64,000 bases of DNA from Pseudomonas brassicacearum. GTDB taxonomy: Bacteria; Pseudomonadota; Gammaproteobacteria; Pseudomonadales; Pseudomonadaceae. Positions within the stretch are counted from its first letter, which is position 1, and every line of letters starts with the position of its first letter. A program made the position numbers and the translations under genes. The notes beneath the pieces were generated by a model. The model did no database searches, was not told the DNA's origin, and was given only the letters and a program-made list of their open reading frames with translations. The DNA lies in NCBI RefSeq assembly GCF_003732225.1, contig NZ_MOBJ01000001.1:124001-188000 (forward strand), written 5' to 3'. Positions 7,840 through 17,711 of this stretch are shown here, in pieces.

Positions 7840-9390
7840 TCAATGATCGGTTTGAGCAGCCGATTGCACGTGCCAGCCTCCGCCCAGGCTCTGGAACAAC
7901 GCGACGCTACCCTGGCTCAGTAAACCCTGGGTATCGCGCAGGCTCTGCTCGGCTTGCAGCAGGACCAACTGCTGAGTCAACACGGTTTGCTGACTGACGG
8001 TGCCCGCGCGTTTTTGCGCCTCCTGGCTGCCAAACAATTGCCGGTTGCGCTGGTAGATCTGCTCGAAGGCCTGAGCCTGGGTGTGCAGGTGATTGATCGC
8101 CGAGAGGTTGTCTTCAACGTTTTGCAATGCGCCGAGCACCGTGCCGCGATAGTTCGCGACATCCTGATCGTAACTGGCCCGGGCCTGCTGCACCGCGGCT
8201 TTCCGGGCACCGCCCTCGAAAATGGTTTCGGCCAGCGCCGGGCCGAGGGTCCAGACCCGGTTCGGTACGCTGAACAGGCCACCCAGTGCCGTACCGCGAT
8301 AGCCGACCTGACCGGTCAGATCCAAAGTGGGGAAAAACGCCGCCTCGGCCACGCCGATCTTCGCATTCGCCGCCGCTGCCGCACGCTCGGCGGACACCAC
8401 ATCGGGACGGCGCTGCAACAGACTCGACGGCAAGCTCAGCGGCGGCATGGGCAGCACGAAGCGATAGTTCGCGGTGGGCGGCAGATTGAATTGCGCCGGC
8501 GCCACCCCCACCAATACCGCCAGCGCATGCTCGAACTGCTCACGCGAGCGCTGTGCAGTTTGCAAGGCAGCGACCACGCTGGTCAGTTGATCCTGGGCGA
8601 CCAGCAATTGATCGTTGGTCGCGGTGCCTTGCACAGTCTGAACCTGAATCATCGTCAGTAACTGCTGATTGATCGCCTGCTGCTGTTGCAACAAGCCGAC
8701 GTCAATGTCCAGCTGACGCAAGCCCAGGTAGTTACTGGCGACACTGGCGCTGATGGACAGCCGCACGCCCGCCAGCAGCGCATCGGACGCCTGGGCCGAC
8801 GCCTGACTCGACTCGATCCCGCGCCGCACCAGGCCCCACAGATCCGGCTCCCAGCTGGCGCTCAAGGTGGCGCTGACCGTTTGCACGACACCGCCAGAGC
8901 TGCTGCCAGATGAGGTACTCGTACCCGTGCTGCTACTGCTATTTGCGCCAACACCCCGCGATCCGGACAATCCGACGCCCACCGTCGGCCACAACCCGGC
9001 CCGGCTCGACGCCACCTGGGCCTGCGCCAGACGATAGGCCGCTTCCGCGGCAATGATCGATTGGTTGGCCCTGGCTGAACGCGCAATCAGATCATTGAGA
9101 ATCGGGTCCTGGTATGAAAACCACCACTGACTGTCCAGCGCCCCCTGCGGATTGGCCTGCGCACGCTGCCATTGCGCACTTTCCTTGAAGCTCATTGGCA
9201 ATTCGATGGCCGGCTTTTGATAGTCAGGGCCGACCATGCAGCCACCCAGCACAACACAAAGCACGACGCCCTGTAGCAGCTGGCGAAGCCTGCGTTCGGG
9301 GACGAAGTCGCCGTCAGCCTTTTGGCGACCGCTACGCGATCGAACGCAGGCTTCGCCAGCTGCTACGAAGGATTTGTGTTCACTGCTCAT
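7840..9390 (-). CDS. opmB: Outer-membrane efflux channel OpmB (NodT/TolC family lipoprotein) with REPIN-expanded N-terminus
   Basis: This is an outer-membrane factor of the RND-type NodT family, the exit duct of the MuxABC pump. The mature protein begins at the lipobox VLGGC then MVGPDYQKP. Two outer-membrane efflux repeats follow, with family motifs such as QWWFSYQDPILNDLI, LSASWEPDLWG and LPSSLLQRRPDV. The ATG is fixed by its ATGA overlap with the muxC stop. The lipobox Cys is residue 51 rather than about 20, because roughly 31 codons (residues 9-39) are encoded by a 94-bp REPIN inserted in frame. The remaining n-region (RRLRQLLQ) directly before the hydrophobic core could still support export. 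Confidence 0.88.
   Translation of the reverse strand: MSSEHKSFVAAGEACVRSRSGRQKADGDFVPERRLRQLLQGVVLCVVLGGCMVGPDYQKPAIELPMSFKESAQWQRAQANPQGALDSQWWFSYQDPILNDLIARSARANQSIIAAEAAYRLAQAQVASSRAGLWPTVGVGLSGSRGVGANSSSSTGTSTSSGSSSGGVVQTVSATLSASWEPDLWGLVRRGIESSQASAQASDALLAGVRLSISASVASNYLGLRQLDIDVGLLQQQQAINQQLLTMIQVQTVQGTATNDQLLVAQDQLTSVVAALQTAQRSREQFEHALAVLVGVAPAQFNLPPTANYRFVLPMPPLSLPSSLLQRRPDVVSAERAAAAANAKIGVAEAAFFPTLDLTGQVGYRGTALGGLFSVPNRVWTLGPALAETIFEGGARKAAVQQARASYDQDVANYRGTVLGALQNVEDNLSAINHLHTQAQAFEQIYQRNRQLFGSQEAQKRAGTVSQQTVLTQQLVLLQAEQSLRDTQGLLSQGSVALFQSLGGGWHVQSAAQTDH
9273..9366. repeat. REPIN of a second family, inside the opmB coding sequence
   Basis: The unit GTAGCAGCTGGCGAAGCCTG (continuing CGTTCG) and its inverted copy (CGAACGCAGGCTTCGCCAGC then TGCTAC) flank a 40-base spacer. 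The element is translated in frame as part of OpmB. The same unit recurs at 55695-55825. Confidence 0.9.
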
Positions 9391-12300
9391 TCACGTCTCC
9401 CCAGGCGCCTTGACGCCCGATCGAGCCAGAGATAGATCACCGGGGTGGTGTAAAGCGTCAGCATCTGGCTGAACACCAGCCCGCCAATAATCGAAATGCC
9501 CAGCGGCCGACGCAGCTCCGAGCCATAGCCGCTGCCGAGCACCAACGGCAATGCGCCGAGAATCGCGGCCAGCGTCGTCATCATGATCGGCCGGAAGCGA
9601 ATCAGGCACGCCCGGCGAATCGCGTCCTTGGCATTGAGCCCCTGCTCCCGGCGCTCGCTGATCGCAAAGTCGATCATCATGATCGCGTTCTTCTTGACGA
9701 GACCGATCAATAAAATCACCCCCACCAGTGCAATGATCGACAGCTCAGTGCCGGTCAACAACAAGGCAATGAGCGCGCCCACGCCGGCTGACGGCAAGGT
9801 CGAGAGGATGGTCAGCGGGTGTGTCAGGTTTTCGTAGAGGATGCCCAGCACGATATACACCGACAACAGTGCTGCGCAGATCAGCAACGGCTCGCTGGCC
9901 ACCGACGACTGGAACACCTGAGCCGTACCGGCGAATTGCCCGACCACGCTGGCGGGCATTCGCAGCTGTGCCACGGCATTGTCCACCAATGCCGTGGCCT
10001 GGCCGATGGACACACCGGACGACAGGTTGAACGACGCCGTTACCGCCGGAAAAGTGCCTTGGTGACTAATGGAAATGGCCGTGCGATCCACCGAATAATC
10101 GGCGAGCGCCGACAACGGCACCAGCTGCGGATTGGCGCTGACGCTCAGGTTCGGCGCGACATTCCGGCCCTTGCTGACCGCGACCGTGCCTACCGGTACA
10201 TAGATCGAGGTGAGTGTTGCCGGGTCGGTCCAATAGGGCGGCGCTACTTCCATCACCACGTGGTACTGGTTGGCGGCGCGGTAAATGGTCGAGACCTGGC
10301 GCTGGCCGAAGGCGTCGTAAAGCGTCTGGTCGACCGCCGAAATGCTGACCCCGAGCCGAGCCGCCGCATCGCGATTGATCTTCACGTTGGCCAGCAGGCT
10401 GTTGTCCTGCTGATCGGTGTTGAGGTCAGTCAGTTGCGGCAACGCATGCAACACCGCCAGTACCTTGGGCACCCATTCATCCAGTGCGCTCTGGTCATCG
10501 GCGGTCATCGTGTACTGGTACTGCGCGCCACTCTGGCGACCACCGACGGTGATGTCCTGGGACGACTGCAAATACAGGCGCGTGCCCGGCATCTCGCCGA
10601 GGGTGTGGCGGACTTGCGCGATCACCTGATCGGCGCTGTCCCGGCGCTCGGCCAGCGGTTTGAGGGCAATGAACAACTGCGCCGTGTTGATCGCCCCGCC
10701 TCCGCCCCCACCACCGCCGACAAAACCGCCAACCGTCAGCACGTTCGGGTTACCCAGTACCTTCTGGTTGATCTCCCTGAAACTGCGTTGCATCGCCGCA
10801 TAGGAAACGCTTTGTGGCGCCACAATGCTGCCGGACAAACGCCCGGTGTCTTCCTGTGGAAAAAAGCCCTTGGGCACCAGCACATACAACACGCCGGCGA
10901 ACACGATCACCAACAACGTGAGCAGGCCCATCAGCATCGAGTGATCGATGACCCAGCCGAGGGTTCGGTCGTAAAACCGGTGAAATCGCGAATCGGGTTG
11001 ATCGCTACCCTTCGCCACCTGCTCCTGAGTGCGCAGCAATACGCTGGACAGCATCGGCGTGACTGTCAGCGAGATCAGCATGGAAATCATGATCGCCACC
11101 GACAAGGTGATCGAAAACTCGCGAAACAGCCGCCCGACAATCCCGCCCATCAGCAGTAACGGAATGAACACCGCCACCAGCGACATGCTGATGGTCAGTA
11201 CGGTGAAACCAACCTCCTGCGCGCCCACCAGCGCTGCGTGCAGACGACTCTCACCTTTCTCCAGGTGACGCATGATGTTCTCGACCACCACGATCGCATC
11301 GTCCACCACAAACCCGGTGGATATAGTCAACGCCATCAGCGACAGGTTGTTCAGGCTGTACCCAAGGAAATACATCGCCCCAAAGGTGCCCAGCAGCGAC
11401 AACGGCACCGCAATGGCCGGCACCAGGGTGCTGCGCCAATCGCGAAAGAACCCGAACGTCACCAGTGTCACCAGCACAATCGAGGCGATCAGCGACAACT
11501 CGACATCGTGCAACGACGCACGAATGGTGGTGGTGCGGTCCATCAGGATATTGAGTCTGATGCTTGCCGGAATCGAACTTTGCAGGAACGGCAGTTCGGC
11601 TTTCACCGCATCCACGGCGCTGATGACGTTCGCCCCTGGCTGTTTGAACACCACCAGCAGCACCGCCGATTTGCCGTTGGACAGGCCGAAGTTGCGCAAA
11701 TCCTCGACGTCTTCGCGTACGTAACCAAGGTCGGAAATGCGCACCACATCGCCGTTGTGCTGCTTGACCACCAGCGGCGCGTAATCGTCCATCCTGTAGA
11801 GCATGTCGTTAGCCGCAATGCCCTGGGATTGGGTCCCGACGGCCACCGAGCCCTTGGGCAGATTGGCGTTGGACGATGTGAGAACCGCCCGCACCTGTTC
11901 GAGGCTGACGCCGTAGTGGTTGAGGCGATCCGGGTTCAGCTCGATGCGCACCGCCGGCAAGGCGCCGCCACCGACCGTCACATCACCGACGCCGCTGGTT
12001 TGCAGCAAACGCTGTGCAAGCAGGGTCGAGGCGACATCGTACATTTGCCCCGGCGTGGCGCTGTCCGAGGTCAGGCTGATGACCAGGATCGGCGAGTCGG
12101 CGGGGTTGACCTTGCGGTAGGTCGGGTTTCCCGACAGGTCACTCGGCAGGTTGGTTCGTGCCGCGTTGATCGCCGCCTGCACGTCTCGCGCGGCACCGTT
12201 GATGTCGCGGTTCAAATCGAATTGCAGGTTAATCCGGGTCGCGCCCAGGGTGCTGGACGAGGTCATCTGGGTGACGCCGGCGATCTGTCCGAACTGGCGC

Positions 12301-12509
12301 TCCAGCGGCGTTGCCACCGAACTGGCGACGGTGCTCGGGTCCGCTCCGGGCAGCGACGCACGGACGCTGATGGTCGGAAAATCCACCTCCGGCAAGGGCG
12401 CCACCGGCAGCAACAGGAATGCCAGGATACCGGCCAGCGCCAGCCCCGCCGCCAGCAAGGTGGTGGCAATTGGGCGCTGGATGAACGGCGCGCTGAGGTT
12501 CATCGCCAT
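9387..12509 (-). CDS. muxC: RND efflux transporter MuxC (MdtC-like)
   Basis: This is a 1040-residue inner-membrane RND proton/drug antiporter, the second of two transporter subunits in a MuxABC-OpmB (MdtABC-like) pump. The standard HAE-1 topology of 12 helices and two large periplasmic loops is visible: NLSAPFIQRPIATTLLAAGL at helix 1, FVVDDAIVVVENIMRHLEKG with the paired aspartates of helix 4 in the proton relay, and KKNAIMMIDFA near helix 10. A glycine run (GGFVGGGGGGGGA, about residue 600) lies in the second loop. Its start overlaps the muxB stop by one base. In the characterised system two different RND subunits form a heterotrimer; that is family knowledge. Confidence 0.92.
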   Translation of the reverse strand: MAMNLSAPFIQRPIATTLLAAGLALAGILAFLLLPVAPLPEVDFPTISVRASLPGADPSTVASSVATPLERQFGQIAGVTQMTSSSTLGATRINLQFDLNRDINGAARDVQAAINAARTNLPSDLSGNPTYRKVNPADSPILVISLTSDSATPGQMYDVASTLLAQRLLQTSGVGDVTVGGGALPAVRIELNPDRLNHYGVSLEQVRAVLTSSNANLPKGSVAVGTQSQGIAANDMLYRMDDYAPLVVKQHNGDVVRISDLGYVREDVEDLRNFGLSNGKSAVLLVVFKQPGANVISAVDAVKAELPFLQSSIPASIRLNILMDRTTTIRASLHDVELSLIASIVLVTLVTFGFFRDWRSTLVPAIAVPLSLLGTFGAMYFLGYSLNNLSLMALTISTGFVVDDAIVVVENIMRHLEKGESRLHAALVGAQEVGFTVLTISMSLVAVFIPLLLMGGIVGRLFREFSITLSVAIMISMLISLTVTPMLSSVLLRTQEQVAKGSDQPDSRFHRFYDRTLGWVIDHSMLMGLLTLLVIVFAGVLYVLVPKGFFPQEDTGRLSGSIVAPQSVSYAAMQRSFREINQKVLGNPNVLTVGGFVGGGGGGGGAINTAQLFIALKPLAERRDSADQVIAQVRHTLGEMPGTRLYLQSSQDITVGGRQSGAQYQYTMTADDQSALDEWVPKVLAVLHALPQLTDLNTDQQDNSLLANVKINRDAAARLGVSISAVDQTLYDAFGQRQVSTIYRAANQYHVVMEVAPPYWTDPATLTSIYVPVGTVAVSKGRNVAPNLSVSANPQLVPLSALADYSVDRTAISISHQGTFPAVTASFNLSSGVSIGQATALVDNAVAQLRMPASVVGQFAGTAQVFQSSVASEPLLICAALLSVYIVLGILYENLTHPLTILSTLPSAGVGALIALLLTGTELSIIALVGVILLIGLVKKNAIMMIDFAISERREQGLNAKDAIRRACLIRFRPIMMTTLAAILGALPLVLGSGYGSELRRPLGISIIGGLVFSQMLTLYTTPVIYLWLDRASRRLGRRE

Positions 12510-15500
12510 CAGCCCTCAACGACCGGACGTCGCCCAGTGAAGCGGCGTTCCAGCCGATGCATGGCGAGGAAAATCACCGGCGTGGAGAACAGCGTCAGCA
12601 ATTGGCTGAGCAGCAGCCCGCCGATGATCGCAATCCCCAGCGGATGCCGCAGCTCGGAGCCGATCCCGGTGCCCAGCGCCAACGGTACCGCACCGAACAG
12701 CGAGGCCATGCTGGTCATCAGAATCGGCCGAAAACGCAGTTCGGCCGCCTGCCGGATCGCCGCCTGTGGGCTCAAACCGCCCTTGCGCTGCAGCTCCAGG
12801 GCGAAGTCGACCATCATGATGCCGTTCTTCATGACGATGCCGATCAGCAGCACGATGCCGATCAGGCCAATGATGTCGAACTGCGTGCCAGTGATCAGCA
12901 GCGCCAGCAACGCGCCTAACGCCGCCGACAGCAGGGTCGAGAGAATCGTCACCGGGTGCACGAAGCTTTCGTAGAGAATCCCCAGCATCAGGTACACCAC
13001 GACAATCGCCGCGAGCACCAGAAACACTTGATTGGATAATGACGCCTCAAAGGTCGCCGCCGCGCCTTCCAGCGACGCTTGCACAGTCAACGGCAAACCG
13101 AGTTGCGCCTCGACGTCCTTGAGCCGGTTCACCGCTGCGCCGAGGGTCTGACCGGGAGCAAGGTTGAACGACACGTCAGCGTAGGGAAACTGCCCGAGTC
13201 GGTTGATGGTAATCGGCGTGCGCACCAGCTGCATGCTCGCCATACTCGACAGCGGCGCCACCCCGCCACCCGGAATGTTCACGTACAAACCAGTGAGCAG
13301 ATCGGCCAGATTGCGCGGCGGATGATCGGTGGCCAGCACCACGTGATACTGGTTGAGCTGGGTGTAGAGGGTCGACACCTGACGCTGACCAAATGCGTCG
13401 TACAGCACATCGTCGATAGCTTGCGGCGTGATGCCCAGGCGCGAGGCGGTGGCGCGGTCGAAGGTCAACTGGATCTGATTGCCGAACTGCAACGCCTGGC
13501 TTTGCACATCGCTGAACATCGGGTCGTGCTTGAGCGTCGTCAGCAGCTTGCCGGTCCACAGCGCCAGCACCTGCGGATCGGTGGCTTGCAGACCGAGGCG
13601 ATAGCTGGTGGTCGACACCGTGGCATCCAGCGTCAGGTCCTGCACTGCATGCAGGTACAGACGAATGCCGGCGTCATCGCTGTTCGCATCCGACAGCCTG
13701 CGGATCACCGCCGCGCTGCTGTCGCGTACACCACGGGGCTTGAGGTTGATCAGCAGGTTGCCCTGGTTGATCGTCGGGTTGGTCTGGTCGATCCCGACAA
13801 AGGACGACAGACTCTCGACCGCCGGATCACGCAGAATCCTCGTGGCCAGTCGCTGCTGCTCGACCTGCATCTGCTGGAACGAAATGGTCGGCGAGGCCTG
13901 GGAGATGCCCTGAATCAGTCCGGTGTCCTGTTCGGGAAAAAACCCCTTGGGCATGACCACGATCATCAACAGGGTCAGCAACGCGGTGCATACCACCGAG
14001 ATCAGTGTCAGCAGCTGGTGTTCCAGTACCCAGTCCAGACCGCGCAGGTAGTGGCTATTGACCCGGTCGAAGAAGTCGACCCGCCGTTCCTGCTGCCGGG
14101 GCTTGAGCATTCGCGCGCACATCATCGGCGTCAGGGTCAGCGAGATCAGCGTAGAAATAACGATGGTCACCGCCACGGTCATGGCGAACTCGCGAAACAA
14201 CCGGCCCACTACATCGCCCATGAACAGCAGCGGGATCATCACCGCAATCAGCGCCACCGACAGCGAAATGATGGTGAAGCCGATTTGCTCCGAACCCTTG
14301 AGCGCGGCCTGCATGGGCGGCTCTCCGGCCTCGATGTAGCGCGTGATGTTTTCGATCATCACGATGGCGTCATCGACCACAAAACCGATGGCGATGGTCA
14401 GCGCCATCAGCGTCAGGTTGTTCAGGGAGAACCCCAACGCGTAGGCCACCGCCAGCGTACCGATCAGGGTCAGCGGCACCGTCACTGCCGGAATCACCGT
14501 CGCCGGGATCTCACGCAGGAACAGAAATATCACCAGCACCACCAACACCACCGCCACACTCAATTCGTACTGCACGTCGGTGACCGAGGCGCGGATGGTC
14601 TGGGTGCGGTCGGTGAGCACGGCGACTTTCAACGTACCCGGCAAACTGGCGCGCAACTTGGGCAGCAGTTGCTGAACCCGGTCGACCACATCGATCACGT
14701 TGGCCCCGGGCTGGCGCTGGATGTTCAGCAGAATTGATGGCGTGCTGTCGGTCCAGGCCGCCTGACGCGGATTCTCCGGCCCCTGAATGGAACTGGCGAT
14801 CTGCGCCAGACGAATCGGCGCGCCGTTTTTATAGGCAATCACCAGGTCGCGATATTCATCCGCCGATTGCAGCTGATCGTTGCCGCCAATCGAGTACGCC
14901 TGGAACTTGCCATCGATGTTGCCTTTGGCCTGATTGACGTTGGCATTGCCCAGCGCCGTGCGCAGCTCTTCCAATGACAGGCCCAGGTTGTTCAGCGCCG
15001 AGGTATTGGCCTGAACCCGCACCGCCGGGCGCTGACCGCCGCTGATGGTCACCAGACCGACACCGGTGATCTGCGAGATTTTCTGCGCCAGCCGAGTGTC
15101 GGCAAGGTCTTCGATTTTGGTCAGGGGCAACACGTCGGAAGTCAACGAAAGGGTCAGCACCGGGGCGTCTGCCGGGTTGACCTTGCTGTACACCGGTGGG
15201 TACGGCAGGTTCGTCGGCAGAAACGTCCCGGCAGCGTTAATGGCGGCTTGTACCTCTTGTTCGGCGATATCCAGCGACAACGCCAGATCAAATTGCAGGG
15301 TAATCACCGAGGCGCCGTCGGAGCTGGTGGAGTTCATCGATTTGAGCCCCGGCATCTCGCCGAGCTGTCGCTCCAGTGGCGCAGTGATCGACGAACTGAC
15401 CACCTGCGGACTGGCGCCGGTGTATTGGGTAAACACCTGAATGGTCGGGTAATCGACCTCGGGCAGCGCCGACACCGACAGCAAGTGATAACCCAACATC

Positions 15501-15574
15501 CCCAGCAGCAACACCGCTACCATCAACAGGGTGGTGGCGACCGGCCGCTCGATAAAGGGCCGCGAGACGTTCAT
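12509..15574 (-). CDS. muxB: RND efflux transporter MuxB (MdtB-like)
   Basis: This is a 1021-residue RND transporter, the first of the two pump subunits. It begins NVSRPFIERPVATTLLMVAV, with the MdtB-type LPEVDYPTIQVFTQYTGASP after helix 1, the proton-relay helix GFVVDDAIVMIENITRYIEAG, and MKNGIMMVDFAL late in the protein. It follows muxA after 13 bases and touches muxC. Two paralogous RND genes in tandem after one adaptor is the hallmark that separates Mux/Mdt systems from single-transporter Mex pumps. Characterised homologues export aminocoumarins and some beta-lactams, but substrates here cannot be inferred from sequence. Confidence 0.92.
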   Translation of the reverse strand: MNVSRPFIERPVATTLLMVAVLLLGMLGYHLLSVSALPEVDYPTIQVFTQYTGASPQVVSSSITAPLERQLGEMPGLKSMNSTSSDGASVITLQFDLALSLDIAEQEVQAAINAAGTFLPTNLPYPPVYSKVNPADAPVLTLSLTSDVLPLTKIEDLADTRLAQKISQITGVGLVTISGGQRPAVRVQANTSALNNLGLSLEELRTALGNANVNQAKGNIDGKFQAYSIGGNDQLQSADEYRDLVIAYKNGAPIRLAQIASSIQGPENPRQAAWTDSTPSILLNIQRQPGANVIDVVDRVQQLLPKLRASLPGTLKVAVLTDRTQTIRASVTDVQYELSVAVVLVVLVIFLFLREIPATVIPAVTVPLTLIGTLAVAYALGFSLNNLTLMALTIAIGFVVDDAIVMIENITRYIEAGEPPMQAALKGSEQIGFTIISLSVALIAVMIPLLFMGDVVGRLFREFAMTVAVTIVISTLISLTLTPMMCARMLKPRQQERRVDFFDRVNSHYLRGLDWVLEHQLLTLISVVCTALLTLLMIVVMPKGFFPEQDTGLIQGISQASPTISFQQMQVEQQRLATRILRDPAVESLSSFVGIDQTNPTINQGNLLINLKPRGVRDSSAAVIRRLSDANSDDAGIRLYLHAVQDLTLDATVSTTSYRLGLQATDPQVLALWTGKLLTTLKHDPMFSDVQSQALQFGNQIQLTFDRATASRLGITPQAIDDVLYDAFGQRQVSTLYTQLNQYHVVLATDHPPRNLADLLTGLYVNIPGGGVAPLSSMASMQLVRTPITINRLGQFPYADVSFNLAPGQTLGAAVNRLKDVEAQLGLPLTVQASLEGAAATFEASLSNQVFLVLAAIVVVYLMLGILYESFVHPVTILSTLLSAALGALLALLITGTQFDIIGLIGIVLLIGIVMKNGIMMVDFALELQRKGGLSPQAAIRQAAELRFRPILMTSMASLFGAVPLALGTGIGSELRHPLGIAIIGGLLLSQLLTLFSTPVIFLAMHRLERRFTGRRPVVEG

Positions 15575-15587
15575 GGCTGGCAGCTGT

Positions 15588-16715
15588 TCATTGGGCGACG
15601 ACCTTCACGGACGAGCCATCATCGAGTTTATCCGCGCCCTCGGTGATCACCTGCTCGCCGGGCTTGAGGCCGTTATCGAGAATCGCCGTGACGTCGCCCA
15701 TCGAAGGACCTGCCTTGATGTTGCGCAAGCTGGCCTTGTCGCCGTTGACCACAAACACGAAGTCACCCTTGCTGCCATGTTGAATCGCAGTGGTCGGCGT
15801 CACCGGCACCTGACTCAGGGTGTCGGCCTTGAGCCGGGCGTTGACGAACTGATTGGGAAACAACGCATTGCCGGAATCGTCGAACTGCGCCTTGACCTTG
15901 ATCGTGCCAGTGCTGGTATCAACCTGATTATCCAGCGCCAGCATGAGGCCGGTGCCCAGCAGGCTGTGCTTGTTGCGGTCGTAGGCGAGCACCGTCACCG
16001 GTCCTTTGGCCATCGCTTGATGGATCGCGCCCAAATCATCCTCGGGCACCGCGAACACCACCGTCGCCGGGCGCATCTGGGTAATCACTGCAATGCCCGT
16101 GGTACTGGCGGTGGTCACGTAGTTGCCCGGATCGACCAGCCGCAAACCCACCACGCCATCGACCGGTGAACTGATGGTGCAGTAACTCAACTGGACTTCG
16201 AGGTTCTGCACACTGCCTTGATCGGCGGCGACCGTACCTTGTTGCTGCTGCACCAGGGACGCCTGGGTATCGAGGGTTTGCTGGCTGGTGGAACCGACCT
16301 TGATCAGTTCGCGAAAGCGCGCCAGATCGCGCTGGGCATTACTCAACAGCGCTGAATCGTGAGCCAGCGTGCCTCTGGCCACCGCCAGTTGCGCCTTCAA
16401 CGCCCGGTCGTCGATCCGCGCGATGACCTGCCCCTTGCGCACCTGTTGGCCTTCCTCGAATTCGACCGAGGCGAGAATACCGTTGACCTGCGTCACCACG
16501 GTCACACTGCGGGTGGGCGTGACCGTCCCCAGGGCGTCGATGTATACCGGCACATCCTGCAAAGTCACCGCCGCGACCGCCACCGGCTCGGCAAGCAGCG
16601 CAGGCTTGCCTTTGTGTTGTCCACTCTCGCGGTAAAACCACAGGGCGGCGGCCAACAACACCAGCAGCACAGCCCCGATCACCAGAGCGAATTTGCCTCG
16701 CCTGCTCTTCACCAC
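15588..16715 (-). CDS. muxA: Periplasmic adaptor subunit MuxA (membrane-fusion protein)
   Basis: This is a 375-residue membrane-fusion protein linking the RND transporters to OpmB across the periplasm. An N-terminal anchor (residues 9-28) is followed by the split lipoyl domain (VTPTRSVTVVTQVNGILASV and YCTISSPVDGVVGLRLVDPG), a helical hairpin rich in Q and A (about 110-170), then beta-barrel and membrane-proximal domains ending at DGSSVKVV. The start codon is GTG (a second GTG follows immediately), since no ATG is placed correctly. It is first in the muxABC-opmB operon and divergent from a TetR regulator gene, so control is probably at the shared 261-base region. Confidence 0.9.
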   Translation of the reverse strand: MVKSRRGKFALVIGAVLLVLLAAALWFYRESGQHKGKPALLAEPVAVAAVTLQDVPVYIDALGTVTPTRSVTVVTQVNGILASVEFEEGQQVRKGQVIARIDDRALKAQLAVARGTLAHDSALLSNAQRDLARFRELIKVGSTSQQTLDTQASLVQQQQGTVAADQGSVQNLEVQLSYCTISSPVDGVVGLRLVDPGNYVTTASTTGIAVITQMRPATVVFAVPEDDLGAIHQAMAKGPVTVLAYDRNKHSLLGTGLMLALDNQVDTSTGTIKVKAQFDDSGNALFPNQFVNARLKADTLSQVPVTPTTAIQHGSKGDFVFVVNGDKASLRNIKAGPSMGDVTAILDNGLKPGEQVITEGADKLDDGSSVKVVAQ

Positions 16716-16976
16716 GATTTCTCACTCAAACGGGCTGAACACCAAACGCAGCGATGCGAAGTGAATGCCGGGCCGTTTACACAAGAAATGGCCAAAAGGC
16801 CTGATCGCTCACTTGAACTTTAGCAGTGCGCCTGCCATTCACTTGCCCATCCGGCCGTTTGTTCAGCCCCGAGACAGGCTCAAACGATGAGGGGCAGCCG
16901 GCAGCATTCTTGAGCGCCGCGCGAGGCCGGTGCTACCATGCGCAACCGCCAGCACAGGCAAGGAATCACCTGGTTT

Positions 16977-17585
16977 ATGAGCACTATCCGCGAACGCAAT
17001 AAAGAACTGATCCTGCGTGCCGCCAGTGAAGAGTTTGCCGACAAAGGCTTCGCCGCGACCAAAACCAGTGACATCGCGGCCAAGGCGGGATTGCCCAAGC
17101 CCAACGTCTACTACTACTTCAAATCCAAGGAAAACCTCTACCGCGAGGTCCTTGAAAGCATCATCGAGCCGATCCTTGCGGCCTCGACGCCGTTCAACGC
17201 CGACGGTGTGCCCAGCGAAGTGCTCAGCGGCTACATTCGCTCGAAGATTCGCATCTCCCGCGACCTGCCGTTCGCGTCCAAGGTGTTTGCCAGCGAGATC
17301 ATGCACGGTGCACCGCACCTGAGCGCCGACCTGGTCGAACAGCTCAACGCCCAGGCCAAGCACAACATCGACTGCATCCAGACCTGGATCGATCGCGGCC
17401 AGATCGCCCCCATCGACCCCAATCACCTGATGTTCAGCATCTGGGCCGCAACCCAGACCTACGCCGACTTCGACTGGCAGATCTCCGCCGTCACCGGCAA
17501 GGCCAAGCTGGATGAAAGCGACTACGAAGCGGCGGCGCAGACCATCATCCGGTTGGTGCTCAAGGGCTGCGAGCCTGACAGGTAG
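16977..17585 (+). CDS. TetR-family transcriptional regulator, divergent from muxABC
   Basis: This is a TetR-type repressor of about 203 residues. The N-terminal helix-turn-helix is clear: ELILRAASEEFADKGFAATK, TSDIAAKAGLPKPNVYYYFK and SKENLYREVL. The C-terminal ligand domain (MFSIWAATQTYADFDWQISA) resembles the RutR/YcdC-type C-domain. The open frame extends to an ATG at 16938, but the ATG at 16977 gives the normal TetR N-terminus and has an AGGA 12 bases upstream. The divergent position next to muxA suggests that it regulates the efflux operon; this is inferred from position, not shown by a recognised operator. Confidence 0.86.
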   Translation: MSTIRERNKELILRAASEEFADKGFAATKTSDIAAKAGLPKPNVYYYFKSKENLYREVLESIIEPILAASTPFNADGVPSEVLSGYIRSKIRISRDLPFASKVFASEIMHGAPHLSADLVEQLNAQAKHNIDCIQTWIDRGQIAPIDPNHLMFSIWAATQTYADFDWQISAVTGKAKLDESDYEAAAQTIIRLVLKGCEPDR

Positions 17586-17599
17586 ACCGCAGCGCCCCC

Positions 17600-17691
17600 A
17601 TCGCGAGCAAGCTCGCTCCCACATTTAACCTGCGTGCTCACATATTTTGTGTTCACAACGAAACCACTGTGGGAGCGAGCTTGCTCGCGAT
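17600..17691. repeat. REPIN, class A, left flank of the RAYT gene
   Basis: Inverted 24-bp REP units enclose a spacer containing CACATATTTTGTGTTCA. It starts 14 bases after the TetR gene and ends about 20 bases from the RAYT stop. Confidence 0.93.
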
Positions 17692-17711
17692 GGAGGCGAC
17701 TCGGTTTTTAA

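Noticed and set aside
11238..12974. Long plus-strand open frame of 578 codons (similar ones at 13079-14737 and 9819-11159)
   Set aside because: These are antisense shadows of muxC and muxB, with Arg/His/Gln-rich low-complexity translation and no ribosome binding site.
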